64,000 nucleotides of DNA. Source: Apostichopus japonicus (Eukaryota > Echinodermata > Holothuroidea > Aspidochirotida > Stichopodidae). Shown piece by piece: positions 1 through 13,507 of the stretch. The stretch covers positions 15,803,876 to 15,867,875 of the forward strand of contig NC_092567.1 of the NCBI RefSeq assembly GCF_037975245.1, written 5' to 3'. The translations under genes and the position numbers were made by a program. The notes beneath the pieces are model-generated. The model was not told the origin of the DNA. It ran no database searches and saw only the letters and a program-made list of their open reading frames with translations. Position 1 is the stretch's first letter; every line of letters starts with the position of its first letter.

Positions 1-3000
1 TGCCTGTTAGTGTAGTACCTATGCAATTTACTATTGGAAACGAGTTGATACAACTAGACCAACACTATATTGAATGAGGTTCGTCACATTTACAGTACAT
101 GCGTGTATACATTAAATCGTATGTCCTGAAGTGTATAACGATATTCCATATCAATTTGTGTTCCTTGTAATATAGCTTTAGACTGTTTCCATATTACACA
201 AGCTGACGGCCATAAAATCCGCATATTAGGAGTTCGAAGTTCTATAACAGTTTGCTCCCTTAACGTAATATAATCATAACGACAAGATAAATCACGATGT
301 GTCCTACATATTCTCAACATGAAGGTATATTGAATTCACATGACTTGTTTTGAATTCATCAAATTGAACTCTTCTTTTGGCATGCAGTATTTGCAATATT
401 CTGTTAACTATATAAAACTGATCATATGGGTCTAAATAGTTCTCCTGTGGAAAAGAGAGAGAGATGGAGACGTTGAGTAGGCCTACAGTGTACACGTATC
501 ACAAGTTGCATATGACGACATGATGGGTTATTTTCTCTTCAATTTGTGAATTAATACCGTAAATATAATTAGCCTAGGGAGGCGAAGTTTCCTATTATAG
601 TTTGTCTTGACTTTTATGGAATCATGGTATCAATGGAAATGTTCCTCCGTTTTGCAAACATCCATTTTATCCATATCTGATCCGAATAAATTATGATATG
701 TTTGATTGGATTTTGACTCAGCAATGTTGCGTGTGCAGCACAACGCCTTACGTTATTTAGAAACACTTTGATTCCCTCTAAGTGATGTTACTAGGTTACT
801 GTTATCTCAAGTTATTGGCAAGTTCTCGTAACACAGACGTCTCTCTGATCAAAACTTTCATTAATGATAACTGAAATTTTCCTGGCGGTTTACTGATGTA
901 TATACACCATAAAGTTACGTAACTCTTTTGTTATTACGAATATAAGGCTCCAAGCACTTTTTAAGAAGCTTTAGATAGGAAAGGGACTTTTCATACCTCT
1001 CACGAGAATCGAATCATCCTGGGTTCTATTAAACTGGAGACGCTAAGACACTGACTTATACTAATCGATCTGACTTTGAATAAAACGTTACTTCGTTGAA
1101 GGCGATCACTATCCGAAGACGTAATAACATAGAATCGTTTATCGATAGCGTTACGCCATTCACTAATATAACGGGACAGGGAACGTTTGGCTTAAACCTA
1201 GATCACCAACACTTGTAATGATACACCTACACCCCATATAGAACCGATAATATTACACAGTGTCCACGTGAATACTGAACGTATATCACAGAGCACCCTC
1301 TATCAGACATCTTATCTGAACCACTACCACCCTTTCAACGAGCCAAACATGTAAGAGCGGGTCCCCTTTCAAAAACAGTCCGGTAAAGCAACAAACGCCC
1401 ATTGACGACTCGACCGAAAGTGACCGATTCGTGTTGCCCTGTCACTAAGTACTCTTGCAGGAACCAAGTTAAAACACACTACTCGTCCTGTGACACCTCT
1501 TATTTTTGCAATCATACTGAAGTTTTTACCATACGGCTACTGATGGCACTGTAAGTACCTTCTGCCTATAAAATCATGCATATGTGTATAGTATACCTAC
1601 TTATCATCAAGTCACAATCTAACATCTTCCATTCGTCGTGTAATTTGCTTGTGGTATAAATTATATTTAACTGGTATACTTGGTATGGTAAGAGGTGTTT
1701 TCTATATGTTTAATGGGTTGCATGCCTTTACTTTAAGATGTATGTATAAATAAGATATAGAGTCAGAGAATTTACTTTATTCAACCATTTCCTTCTGGCA
1801 AATAAGGGTAGGAGGAAGTTGGGGGCAAAGTAGTGTGGGTACGTCTCATAGTGTGGTCAATGCGACAGATGGCTAGGCGACGAGTTGCAATTGAATAATT
1901 TCTCATAAATCTATACATGTTAATGACGCATAGCTTGCGTTAATGTCGGTGTCTCTTGTTGTAATGTCACAAGGTATGTGTTGAGTTCATGAGGTAATGC
2001 ATTGTAGCACTTTTGCTGTTGCTTTGGAATGAGTTTTAGAAATGTATCAGTGAAATGTGATTGTACCTATTTTCCAAAGATGGCGAAAAGTGGATCCCTA
2101 CCCAGTTTAAAGTCAAGCTGTAGAGTACAAAAGAAAAATAAAAGAAAAAGAAAAAACAAAAACAATTCATACTTATGTAAATAAATACATCACTCAGCTT
2201 CAGTTTTGACATAGACTCTTTAAGGTTGAAATGTACAAATATCGAATTCTGCATACTTTTAGGAATTGAATGAAATTTTGGAGCAGGAAGCGCAGATTCA
2301 GTCCTTTTGTCATTAACATTACAAAATCAGTCAAGTTATTTTCGTGTTAGAACAGTGAGGGCAATTGCTTGTGATAATGCAAAAAGTGGAACAGCTCATA
2401 TATAAGTATATTCTGCTGATTTCACGGACATTAATGTCAGAACTAATTCCAGCATTTGTGGGTGAATCACCCATCAAAATAAAACATGTTTTTAAATTGC
2501 AAATTTGATATATTGTACGGCTAATTAAGTCGACATCATAATAATAAATTTGCTCAAACAAAAGTCTACCGGGTAATTTTCAGACAAGACCCAAAAATAT
2601 TAAATGTATTATGTTGTTGTAACACTTGCTGCAGGAGCTGAAAGTTTTTACAGATTAGTGAATAATAGGATACAACACAATCATATTACTTTAACTCATA
2701 GAGTATATCATAAACGGGGGGTTCTTTCTCAACAACCTCTTTTGTGAAAAAAACAAACGAACTTAAATATATTTCCTTGTTTCGATTCAGACAATATTTT
2801 GCCACGAGTGGTCCTATTATTCGGTATGGAACATTAATCTTAACATACGATTGTTTTAAAAGCAAAAATACTTGGCTGACGTTAGTTTCCAAGTATCTCT
2901 CAAAGTACAAGTTTAGTAATACTATTTATAGGCTCTTTCATAGTCAAAAAATATATATCTATGAGTACGCAATAAAGTACTTACTTTCCAATTGAAAGAT

Positions 3001-3257
3001 GGATAGACTACATGAACCTTATCATACATAATATGATTACTTATGATAAACGTTACCAACCCATGTCGGTGTATGTATTCCTAAAGCCTTAAGCCCATCA
3101 AACTGAAGTGACGCCATCTTGATCCCAGAATACTTGGCTTACATAATTTGAAGAACAGTTTGATGAATTTCTTAATTAACTGAACAAAATAACTAAATTT
3201 ACTTGCGCTTTAAATGCAAACTACGTCTTTCTGCAATGTTGTGTGAATCTTAAAGTT
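1..3257 (+). repeat. Direct segmental duplication, copy 1
   Basis: This stretch aligns by eye, with scattered substitutions and small indels, to 18298-22612 in the same orientation. Landmarks shared by both copies include the opening bases (1 and 18298), the motif before the insertion site (1349-1355 and 19399-19405), and the last recognisable shared motif near 3230 and 22590. Copy 1 may extend left of the window. It contains the proposed last exon of the minus-strand Ig gene at 2686-2738 and is otherwise non-coding as far as I can see. The short ORFs in it show no recognisable domain. Confidence 0.85.
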
Positions 3258-6200
3258 TGATATGTGATTGGTGAGTATGTTGCCATTAGTATTCCCGTTC
3301 TTTGAGAAAATTGAGAAATGAACATTGCGTTTGTTTCTCACCCGACTCCGATCAATAAATCCGATAAAGGTCTACAAGTTTTGCGTTATCTAGTACCCTT
3401 TTTAAACAATAACAACATTGCAAGATATGCAACCTACATCCTAAAACAAACGGACAGATAGGGGACAAGTGATATTTTTCGTTGATCCAATCTATTAATT
3501 GATATTTAGCACATTTTCCCCGACAGAATCGAAAGTATCTTTTGCGGAAATGTTGCTGCATTAAAAACTGTAGCAAACCTACCGAATACAAGTCAATCAG
3601 GTTGCAATAAGGTTGCAAGTAAGCACCGATATCTTAAATTGAATTGTCAAATACGTCTAAAAATAATTTATATTAATAAATCCTTTTTAAACGTCTTTCA
3701 TATCATTTTAACCACTATTTTAGTAGCAAATCTAAAAGACCATCGATTTTTACAAATGACAAAGTCGGGTTGGTTGATTAATTAGTGATGATATATTAGA
3801 AACACAAAACATCGGGAAAACCTAAATGCTACATTAAATCATACGGGTCTTCAAGTTAATTACAAAACAAGAAAATCAAACAACCAATTCCCTTTTTTTG
3901 CTTGGGTGTGCTTCGTTACCAGGTTTATTCCCTTATTTGATTTTTTTATTCCGTTGACAATGAAACAATGGCAATTAACTTGTACACGGACTGTCCACTT
4001 CCATAGAAACTCTATAACTCTTACACTCAACATATTAGCGGAACATGCATTTCTGTTTTAATGGTAGACTTCAGGTTCCTCACTGTGTACAACAATCAAT
4101 CAATCAATAGTCATACACCAAATTGGCCCGTTGACCTTCCCGAAGTTTATAAACAATATAGGTTTGTAACCTTTTATAATGTTAACCCGGTGCCTACCAT
4201 CTTCGAGTAGCTTGGCTGCAGAACGGCCGGACCATTTGGTTAAATTGGTGTACAACATATTGGGTTTATTTTGTCTACATGTTCGAGGTTTGGAGATTTA
4301 ACTACCTATTAACATGTTGCATATCTTCATCTAACAGACCACGGTGTTGCCATCATATGTGATATTTTGTTCTTAAAGTTTCCCTACAAGAGTGATTTCC
4401 TTTCGCCGTCAGTCGCAAGAAAGTATTGTGCCCAAGGTGACGGTATCGGGCAGATTGTTTGGTTATAGGTCTCCATAAGCGATTTCTTACCTATGAAATA
4501 CAATGAAGCATGGGTGGTTATTATTCCTGATGTGAGGAGAACACAGTGTTTTCGAAGGATACAGCGCAATATGGTAAAGATCACAATCATTAATACTGTT
4601 CCACTGCTGATGAGTTTTAATGACAGCATCTTATCTAATGGAATATTAAAGAAACGATGATTGTGTGTTATTCTGTAATTATGGTTCAACTTGTCAAACC
4701 CCACGTAATTTGATGTCATCAACTACATCTTTCATGAACTTATTATAGCATTATATTGAAGTCTTTCACATGTCATGTAAGGTTGGTAGGTTAAGGAAGA
4801 AGCTCCAAACACACTGCAGTCGGGCTCACTTTCGATCAAACGAGCGATGTGGTTTATAACCAGCTTCTGTTGTTGTGGTATAGGCCTAAGAATCTAAATT
4901 TCACGAGCAAACTGTACAGTGTTGTACAGGGATACAGGTAAGTGTTGCCCTTCCTTAAAACTTTTAATAGTAACATATAGCTGAAAGCAAGTGATTGGGT
5001 AAAATTGACAGGTTTACCATGACTGACGTTTATGAAAGAATGTGCTTTAAACAAACTTGTCTGTCACTTTAAAGGACCATTTTGTTCCATTTTGATGGGA
5101 GTATTAAATTGCCACAATCGATTTTGATGAGTATCACAAATCTTACGTTATTTGAAAGTCAACGACAAGAGTTACGTAAAGTAAGTTATATGGCGGTTTA
5201 AGGTAAGAGGAGATCCGAACATGTTGTTTTCGCTAAAAACGAGCTCACCTTCGTTCCATAAGGCGGTCTGGTTATTATCAACTTCTGTGATAACACTTTT
5301 GTTATACTACATGATTTTGTTGTATATTAGATGATGGTAGACTGAATGATTGTATAAGATGAAGGTTGTTCTGAAAAAAAGAGCAAAATGTATAAAATTC
5401 GATAACATGGTTAACAAGTATTTCCCTTTCTCTATACAATTTTATTTCTGTACTAACGTCTTGAAAAACTTTCTGAAAATGTGACGTCAGATCCGGAAGA
5501 AAGTGGTGTGGTAATTAACTTAGTATATAAGGAACCGTGCTTTAAAGAAACAAACGATTTGCCGTTCCATGGATAGAGATAAATATCAAAATACATATAT
5601 ATCGTTTTAGAATTAGATTTAGTCGCAATAATTTTTTTGTTTGATAAATGTTTGATAAATCCAATGTCATCGGAAATAAACGTTCTAAAAGTAAATCTTT
5701 TATTATCATTCTCTTAACCTTGGGGCCTTGCAATTGCCAAGTTCATGATAGCATACAAGAGAACACGTACGAGTAAAATTGACCAACGACCAACTATACC
5801 ATTATATACATATATACGATATATACATTGTTTAAATGGAAAACACAATGAGGCTTTAAATTTGAATTTATGGAACCATAAATTTTGAAGCTTTAACAAA
5901 AATAAGATTATGGAAACATGTTTAATAATCCTACTTGATGAGGTGACTTGATCCTTCGAATTTCTGATGCTATTCGGTGTGGTGCCAATTGGTATCACAG
6001 CTGTTAAGAACAAAAACAAAAATAGGAAATCGCCGTCATTACAATGTGCCATGTAATATAATGGCTGAGTTGCGTTACGAAAATATTGCTGTTTCCCCAT
6101 GCTTTTCGAATGTCAAATCTTGTTTCGAAATCGCAACCTACAGTTATATTGTAATATCTATCTCCCTTAAAACATCGATTACTTCGTCTCGTAAATTGTG

Positions 6201-7280
6201 GTTTAATCCACTTATTTCAAAACCTTGTTATCCTACATTGATTTTAACAGCCCTTTATAGATATGTAGACTACTTAATCCATTTTTAAAACTTTTTGCTG
6301 GAAACATTTTTGTATAAAAATGTAGACTTTTATTCCAAAATTTTGGCGTATCATCGCAATTTTCGAATTTGCTCTCGGATATCAAATCTTTCAATATATC
6401 ATCAAAGTTATAACCTTTTGGGATATGTTTTATAATTGCAATAACTTCATGAATGAGATAAAGTATTTATTTGTAAATACTAATGGAGCTTCACACAAGC
6501 ACGTTTTGACTGGGACACAATGTGTATAAGTTCGAAACCAAGTGTTTGATATTTGTTATTCCATACATTGTTTTTAATACTCGGTTAACAATAACAGCCT
6601 AAGATAATTTCAAACAGGCTATTAAAACAATTGGATTTATTATTTTGTTCATATATCCACTAGCAATTATTGATCGACCACAGTCATATCTTTGCTACCG
6701 CCTTTAACCGTTCAATCAACGCCACTGAGCATGATGCATTAGCGTCACAATCTGTTATTTTTGTGTACTATATATAGTATGAAATAACACACATACCTTT
6801 AACTTTAAAGAGAAATTTGCCTCCGGCGTTACGATTGTAAGAACAGGAGAAATTCCTTTCACTAGGTTGATTACCCTGCATTTCAACATTTAGAGACCAT
6901 AACGTATAGTTGCAACTTCCCATTGAAATCCCTCCAATTGGCCATTTTGGTACCGAGGTCCTGAAAACAGTCTTCGTATTTTCTCTCCAAGTAATGTTTT
7001 CAGTCGTCTTCTTTACTGGGCAAACCAGACACACTAGTGTGTTTAGGTGTACGGGGCATTCAATCTCATCTCCTGTAGACTCTGCAGTCAATTGACATGT
7101 AGTCAAATCTTGCAGAAAGGCTGGAAGTACAAAATATAACATCTGATTGTAATAAATAAACACTATAATTTGTTGCTCAGGATATGTAATTTTCATATAA
7201 TCAGTTAAATCCTTACCTCTTTCAAATAGGAAAAGTAAGCCCAAGATGTTGCACACAGTGGAGTACCTGAAGGCTGCCAT
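2686..7280 (-). CDS. Ig-domain transmembrane receptor-like protein (4-exon model)
   Basis: Proposed exons in transcript order are 7280-7217, 7120-6797, 4634-4491 and, tentatively, 2738-2686. All introns are phase 1, and the total is 585 nt, or 194 residues. Exon 1 is 64 nt and encodes a hydrophobic signal peptide starting MAAFRYSTVC. Exon 2 is one complete Ig domain, with a Cys in LVCP, a Trp in NITW and a Cys in NFSCSY, plus N-glycosylation sites NIT, NYT and NFS. Exon 3 carries a TM helix (GTVLMIVIFTILRCIL) followed by basic residues. The proposed last exon has a pyrimidine-rich acceptor and encodes a short tail ending near a YDIL motif and a stop. The first three exons are well supported by splice sites and phase. 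The last is weaker, and intervening exons could have been missed. The architecture suggests a cell-surface immune-type receptor, but no family name is recognised. Confidence 0.6.
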
Positions 7281-10200
7281 TCCACCAGTAAATACTTAGA
7301 AATATGTTAAGTAAAATATATACTACTGTAACTATCCGTGCCAATGACGCGAAAGGAAATACTCAAACAGATTGTGCGTATAATTTCACAGGCAATTACA
7401 AGAAAGAAAGTGAATGTAACTTGGTACCCGAATGTAAATAAGTATCACTCGAGCGATTGTCTATTTTTTTTTTGGCGTGCTGCTCTTATATTCAAGTTGT
7501 AATTAGTCGAAGGTCACAAGCTCACATTTGACTATAGGCGAAGCCCTGGAACCAGTCTAGTCGTGATCCCGTCAGAGGTTTGTGAACCGTGGTTGTTGGG
7601 AAGTACAACTCTGTAACAGGCTTGGAACAGAGAAAACATCGTTGCGCGATTGATCAAATGATTGTCAAGTATTTGCCTAAGCCGAACTCATTGCTTCCTA
7701 ACAATAATTTGTTAACATTTTACCTCTAGAGAGGGATGCTTCTACTTTTTTCATATGTATCCTATGTGTAAGTCACATTGATCTGGATTCAGTTGAGGTC
7801 CATATGTCAAAGGTACGTCAGCATTATATCTCAAAAAGAAATGCTTGAATTTGATCTCAGATTAGGTTTTTTGGTGAAACAAAATTCGGCCAGAACACTT
7901 TTATTCTTGTTGAAGGTCGAAATCAGTTGGGGTCGAACATTTATCAAATAGTGACAACCTTGTAAATAAATCTCAAGATGGGGAACTTGGACAGATCTGA
8001 TGTTTAGCATGCACATATATAACTTTGGGTACAAGAACTACATTAGTAGAAGTTGGTAGTCAACATCTATGACTGTGATTACATTAATGTCACGTTTCGA
8101 TGCGTCTTGCTGTACTTCCTACATCAAATATGTTAAAACCATCAATGTACAGTATGTACGACTTATATCAAAGTAGTGATTGAATATTATCACAACCAGT
8201 ATGAATGTTTGCATTCTGTTTCAAAACGTAACTTTGTTGTTCATGTTCTCTGCACACCCGCAGACCTTTAAATTGCCTGGAACCATTCAGTTGTGTCGCT
8301 TTAATTTTATGTATGTGATATGTAAAAGTGTGCAGTCGAGCCACTTACTTCGTTAAACACTAGGCGAGTAGTTGGACTTAATTGGATAAGGAGAAAGGGG
8401 TTTATGGTTAATTAATGCCAGTATTGATGACTTTTGATCACACGATATAGGCTCTATACGCTAAGGTTGAGGCTGAGGTGTTGCGTTGAGATGTTCGGGT
8501 CTCAGTGAAATTATGTAAAATGGAGGCTGTGTAGACGCAATATGGTGTTATATTTTGCAAATTTTAAAACAATGTTGAATAATTTCGACTGTATGGGTTG
8601 TAACGCATATATGTCTTGTGATCCTTTACACTGTATTTAAGCAACTTTAATAACTTTAATATTTATATCTACCAGTAGAGAGAGGGTGGCTGATCTCCCC
8701 TCTCCCCCTGATTTTTCTGGGACGATATGCTCCCAGAAGTATACGAGATTACTCCCCTATACTCCAACCTCTGTATCGTTACAATTTAAGCTTTAGGTCT
8801 AATTGCAAAATTGTGGTATCATTTTCATCATATTAAACACATTTGTGTATTACAACTCTAAATCTTGCCAATGTATACGACTCTACGTGCGGAATTGTTT
8901 CTTTTTTTTTTGCCGCCCGCGTTCGTCCCATCAAATATCAGTGGGCTACATTAAACGCTACCTTCTTGAAACAGATATTCCTGTAAAGTTCGCTTCGTTC
9001 TAGACAGTTGCTAAAAAACAATGACAACTGCATTACTACATTGACAATGCCTAAACCGGGTGGCATGTACCTAATTTAATCGCAACGGCAACGTGTGGTT
9101 TATGAAGCCATCTTACAAATGGAAACGTGGCAATTTGCTATTCGGCGATGCGGCGGCCCTTAACTACGTGGCTCAATGTGTGTATTCGGTTGTAATCAAC
9201 TCACGTATGTAATTATAACGATTGTTTTACTTTGGGACACCCACTTTCTTGCAATTGAAACATTAATCTATCCAGCAACGTTAAGTACATTAACTTTTAT
9301 TAAGTTTTCTTGTAGGACTGAGGGTTTGAAATTTAAATCAAAATGTTATCGTTTATGAGAATGTCCTCAGACCCATGATATTTTATGTTTCATTTTTTAT
9401 TGGTCAAACAGAATTGATTTGCGGCAAACGGTGTTAGATATTGTAACTTAAAGAGCAATGTTCTGCGGAAAATAATAGCTATGGTTATACTGACAAGGGC
9501 AATGGTACTGTGCTCTGGGGAATACCGCACTGCACCAAAATACACATGATCATTTTTCACGTATGAACGTACGCGCATAGTGTATTTTTGTTGTGCACTT
9601 AATCGAACTTAGGCAAGCATTCTAATACACGATCGTACCACGAGTTTGCCGAAGGAATGTGGTTGTTATGGGTATAACTCAGTTCCAATCAATACAAATA
9701 TAAAGAATGCCACTGCAAGAAACGGTAAGTGACAACATTTTTTTGGTATATTGAGGTAGCAGTTGGTCAATACGACGAATTCCGCTTCATTTGATTTATA
9801 CATCTTTGACGGTGCGTGTACAGCGTTAGCTTTTCAGTACTACCTAACGTTAGGAGTAGTAGTAGTGTCGTGGAAGGATATGACAATGACAACAATTTGT
9901 TTCCAGCAATTGTGTACAGTATATGAATGTTTAACAAAGTATAAATGAATATTTTGATATACAATACAAACTAGAAAGACAGGTACAAAGAAACAGACAA
10001 CATAGATGGCGGTCAACATACTGAGTCGATAAAATCTGTTTCAAATGAGCAGCTTGTTGAAAGTTAAGTTGAACACGAAATGAAAAAAAAAGTAGGAAAA
10101 GCCCCGGTGCGTGACTGTATAAAAAACGTATTGTGGTCAACAATGGATGTTTGCATAAAACGTTGTGGCTGTAGAAACATGAACCTAACCCCCTTCAAGC

Positions 10201-10336
10201 GAATTGAACGTCTTTAATGTGACAAACGGCCCAAAACGTTTCCAAGCCCCTAAATTTCACAGCAAATAAAAGATATGAAAGTTAACTTCAGTGAATCTTT
10301 GGATGAAAAACGGCATTCTTATAACTATTTTATCTC
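7281..10336. other. Intergenic, nothing recognised
   Basis: No domain, splice-supported exon or clear repeat was recognised here. A short A/T microsatellite-like stretch and small ORFs under 70 codons occur, all compatible with chance. Promoter elements of the minus-strand Ig gene should lie just right of 7280 but cannot be pinned down by eye. Confidence 0.5.
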
Positions 10337-10495
10337 GCCTGCAGACAACAAAATGTACAATGTCAGCGGTCAGAGGTCGAATGAAATGTTATTTTCGCAG
10401 AAATTTCAAGGGAAACATTAACTTGACTTGTTCTCTATACAAAGATAAGACAAGTCTTTTGTGTGGTATCAAATAAGTGGTTTACAATAGTGGTT
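10337..10495 (+). pseudogene. Frameshifted Ig-domain exon fragment
   Basis: A good acceptor (pyrimidines then CAG at about 10344) is followed by an open frame with an Ig B-strand-like motif, NINLTCSLYKD. The frame then ends in LLCGIK and a stop. Reading one base later gives a typical Ig C-strand motif, SFVWYQISG. This looks like an Ig exon broken by a 1-base frameshift. It lies between the minus-strand and plus-strand Ig genes, consistent with a decayed member of the cluster. No signal or TM exon was found to go with it. Confidence 0.4.
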
Positions 10496-13400
10496 TCCTA
10501 TATTTATAACCACTCGCACGATATTCTTCAAATTTGGTCGAAACGTTTTGTAATGTAAGGTGGAGAAATAAATAGTCAAATATACGGTCCAAATAAATCA
10601 GATGATATCGTTGTAACTGGCTGTTCAGTTTGCATCTCTTTAAAGTTGTAATGCCACAAAAGTAGACAATAAGTTAAAAAAAAGACTTCAGATTATATAA
10701 TACATCGAGTTCCTGTAGGATTATATAACGTATCGTTTTCACTTTCCATTAACTTACAATTTTGTTACAATAGTTATCAGTCAATGTACGTGTACCAAGG
10801 TTATCCTTCCCAACAATTTCTCTTGTCGAACAAAAAAGAGCTTATCATATTTCCTTGTTTCTATTCAACCACTCAATTTCTCTAAACGTGCTTTATCGTC
10901 AGTTACATTAGTTCATTTATTTTTTTATAGCATCTCATGCAAAGCTGAAGTGCCCAATCTGCCAATCTAGATTGTAGGACTACATTGTTCTTAGATATCT
11001 CTAAAAGTTTGTAGTTGAAGGTAGTTTCATGAATAACAATAGACACACAGAACAATTATTCTTCCTGATAAGGTGGGGCTTCCTGTACATACTTTTGTAC
11101 TTAATCTCCATGTTGTATTATTCAGATGTGTTTGGTACAGTTAAAATTGTCAATAATCTGAAAAAACGTCTAAATATAGATTTTAATTCATCAAAATGAT
11201 GCTATTATACTATGAACTTATCATTGTCAACATTTTTGTGAAACTTCCTCGTGTTCAAACCAACCAATCCTCCCGTCTCCTCCCCTAAAGAGGAGTAAAA
11301 GGAAAACATCGATGCTTTATTAGTTTTATAGTAAGGAAACCGTATCGTCACAACTCGGAATGACCGATGCAGCATTACACAACCATGTACACGCGCAGAT
11401 ACATTTTATTTAAATTCGGTGTATTTTCTTTTGGGGTACATTGATATAATAATATAAATAGTGTGGTATTTCACCTTTAGTTAATATTTACATTACATAC
11501 CACATTTTGACAGTTTATGTCACTCTCAGAGTCACATCATTAAATGTATCGAAGTACCTTGATTTGAGTCAATAGGCTGTTATGAAGGGGTTATAAGGTA
11601 GGCGGATAGAACTATATTGGTCGAGCTAGCAAATACAACAAACATAGCTATGTGGGATAAATGCAACTAACAAGATGACTTTTCTGAACAGCAAATAACA
11701 TGTCAGGTTGAATGAGGGCTGGATTGCAGTTAGAAAAGATGGTGGGGAGTCACTTATGTGGTTAGTAAAAAGTAAATCGAAAGAATATGGAAATGTTCAA
11801 GAATCAGTGTGAAAATTTGGGTGCAGAGTAGATAAAGTCATCATGTTCTAAATTAGTAAATGCATAGTCACACAGACATAATTATTCTACAAGATAGTGA
11901 TATAATTTATATCTAAATTATAAGAAGCAAAATCTATATCACGACAGCGACGTAACTAGGCCGGTGTCGGCATTGATATCCTTGACAAGTACCGAAAATT
12001 AACCATCAATCCCCCGAAACCGGCAGTTGAAGCGGCCATTTTTTAAACTTAAAGTGGAATCAGTAAACCTTTAGTGCCCATTGCTTATTCATCCAGTTAT
12101 ACAGATGGGCCTCTACTATATTTTGCCGTCGTGCCCACTAGAAATAGCATTCATACGGCCAGCCCAGTAATGACCAACGCCCCTAAGTATTGTTTAAGGC
12201 CTCTTGGAATCACCGAATCGGCTAGAAGATTGGCAGTTTGGACAACTAAAGATGAAATTGATAATAAGAATAGCAGAATAATTAAGTCAAAATAATGTTA
12301 AAGTATTTCGGCAAGGCGAGTGGTATTTAGCAGGTTCATTGAACCAACTTTCAATGCCAATAATGAAGTACAATAAAGAAGTACAATTCTACCTTTACAT
12401 AGAAATTCATCTTAGTGTTTATGATCCCAATATATAAGTGATACAGTATTTGGTAAATTTGATCTTATTTAGTGATTGCGGTATATCGCGGCAGACAAAT
12501 CGAGCTTTAAAACAATACCCCATGGGTCTGCTAGGTTTTGTGCACCGATTGCACATTCAGTGTACCTTGCAGTGTCAAAGTGCAACAAGGCTACTGTTGT
12601 AAGTTCTTTCCGATATAGCTGCACATTCGGTGCATTGGCATACGACAACGTATTTGTACCTTGTGAATTGTACAGGCCGTCATTCCTCAGTAAAATATGA
12701 TAAGCCACAGTGTTGTGAACATTAATATCTATCACAGTTTACCCATTGACCTTCGTACCATGATTATTTGTGTAGGCTATATGCATATATATCAAGTCTA
12801 GAACTAACTGTGCACTAATTCTCTTGGTGTAAACTGTAAGAAATGCTGTACAGTGAGCTCAACGTTATACATTGTAAGTAACATCCATACGTGTATTTTG
12901 GTACGTTTGAATATTATTTACTGCTTCAGGGAGTAATTGATCTAAACGAAGGTAAGCTATATTTTAAAAATACTGTTTCTGTTAAGGTTATGATGCGTAT
13001 AACTTATAGTTAAATGTTTTTATAGCAAAATAATGAACAGTATAATGATCTATAGACGTACAAAGTGTACACAATTAACACTGTTTACGGTTGATCAGCA
13101 GGCTTCGTTTGTACACACTGAATTTGTGGTAACATAGACCTATGTATATTGCAGCACGAAACAGTAAATATACAGTGTAATTCTGGTGGAAGACGATGTT
13201 ATACTTGTATATCATGAGCTCTAGCCATCAAACGATCCTCTATTAGGTCTATTATTGTCCTCTTGAAGGTGCTGATAAACTTAATTTAGGTCAACTGGGA
13301 CAAAAATTTAACCTCGATGTCAATATACCTGAACGTTTACTCAAGGAAATGGTTTCTTTACCATGATTATATAGCACAACATCGAACATCGTGTACGATT

Positions 13401-13507
13401 TTAAATTTAAATTTAATTTTATAAGGAAGTCTGGAAGGCATTTATCTTTTCAGAAAAAATAACACAAGTTAAATCAAATTGCGACATATGAAGCCCGATA
13501 GTTAATC
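10496..13507. other. Intergenic, nothing recognised
   Basis: This is the 5' flank of the plus-strand Ig receptor gene. It is AT-rich and has no coding signal I can support. The ORFs at 12074-12295 and 12469-12735 show no recognisable domain and overlap on opposite strands. Confidence 0.5.

Noticed and set aside
3352-3618. 88-codon minus-strand ORF as a cytoplasmic exon of the Ig gene
   Set aside because: No acceptor/donor in a compatible phase and no recognisable motif.
6768-7280. Single 170-codon minus-strand ORF
   Set aside because: Reading it unspliced inserts a lysine/tyrosine-rich stretch between signal peptide and Ig domain; a phase-1 intron (7216-7121) with good GT and AG explains it better.
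12074-12735. Overlapping ORFs on both strands
   Set aside because: No domain, no splice sites, and overlapping frames on opposite strands suggest chance.
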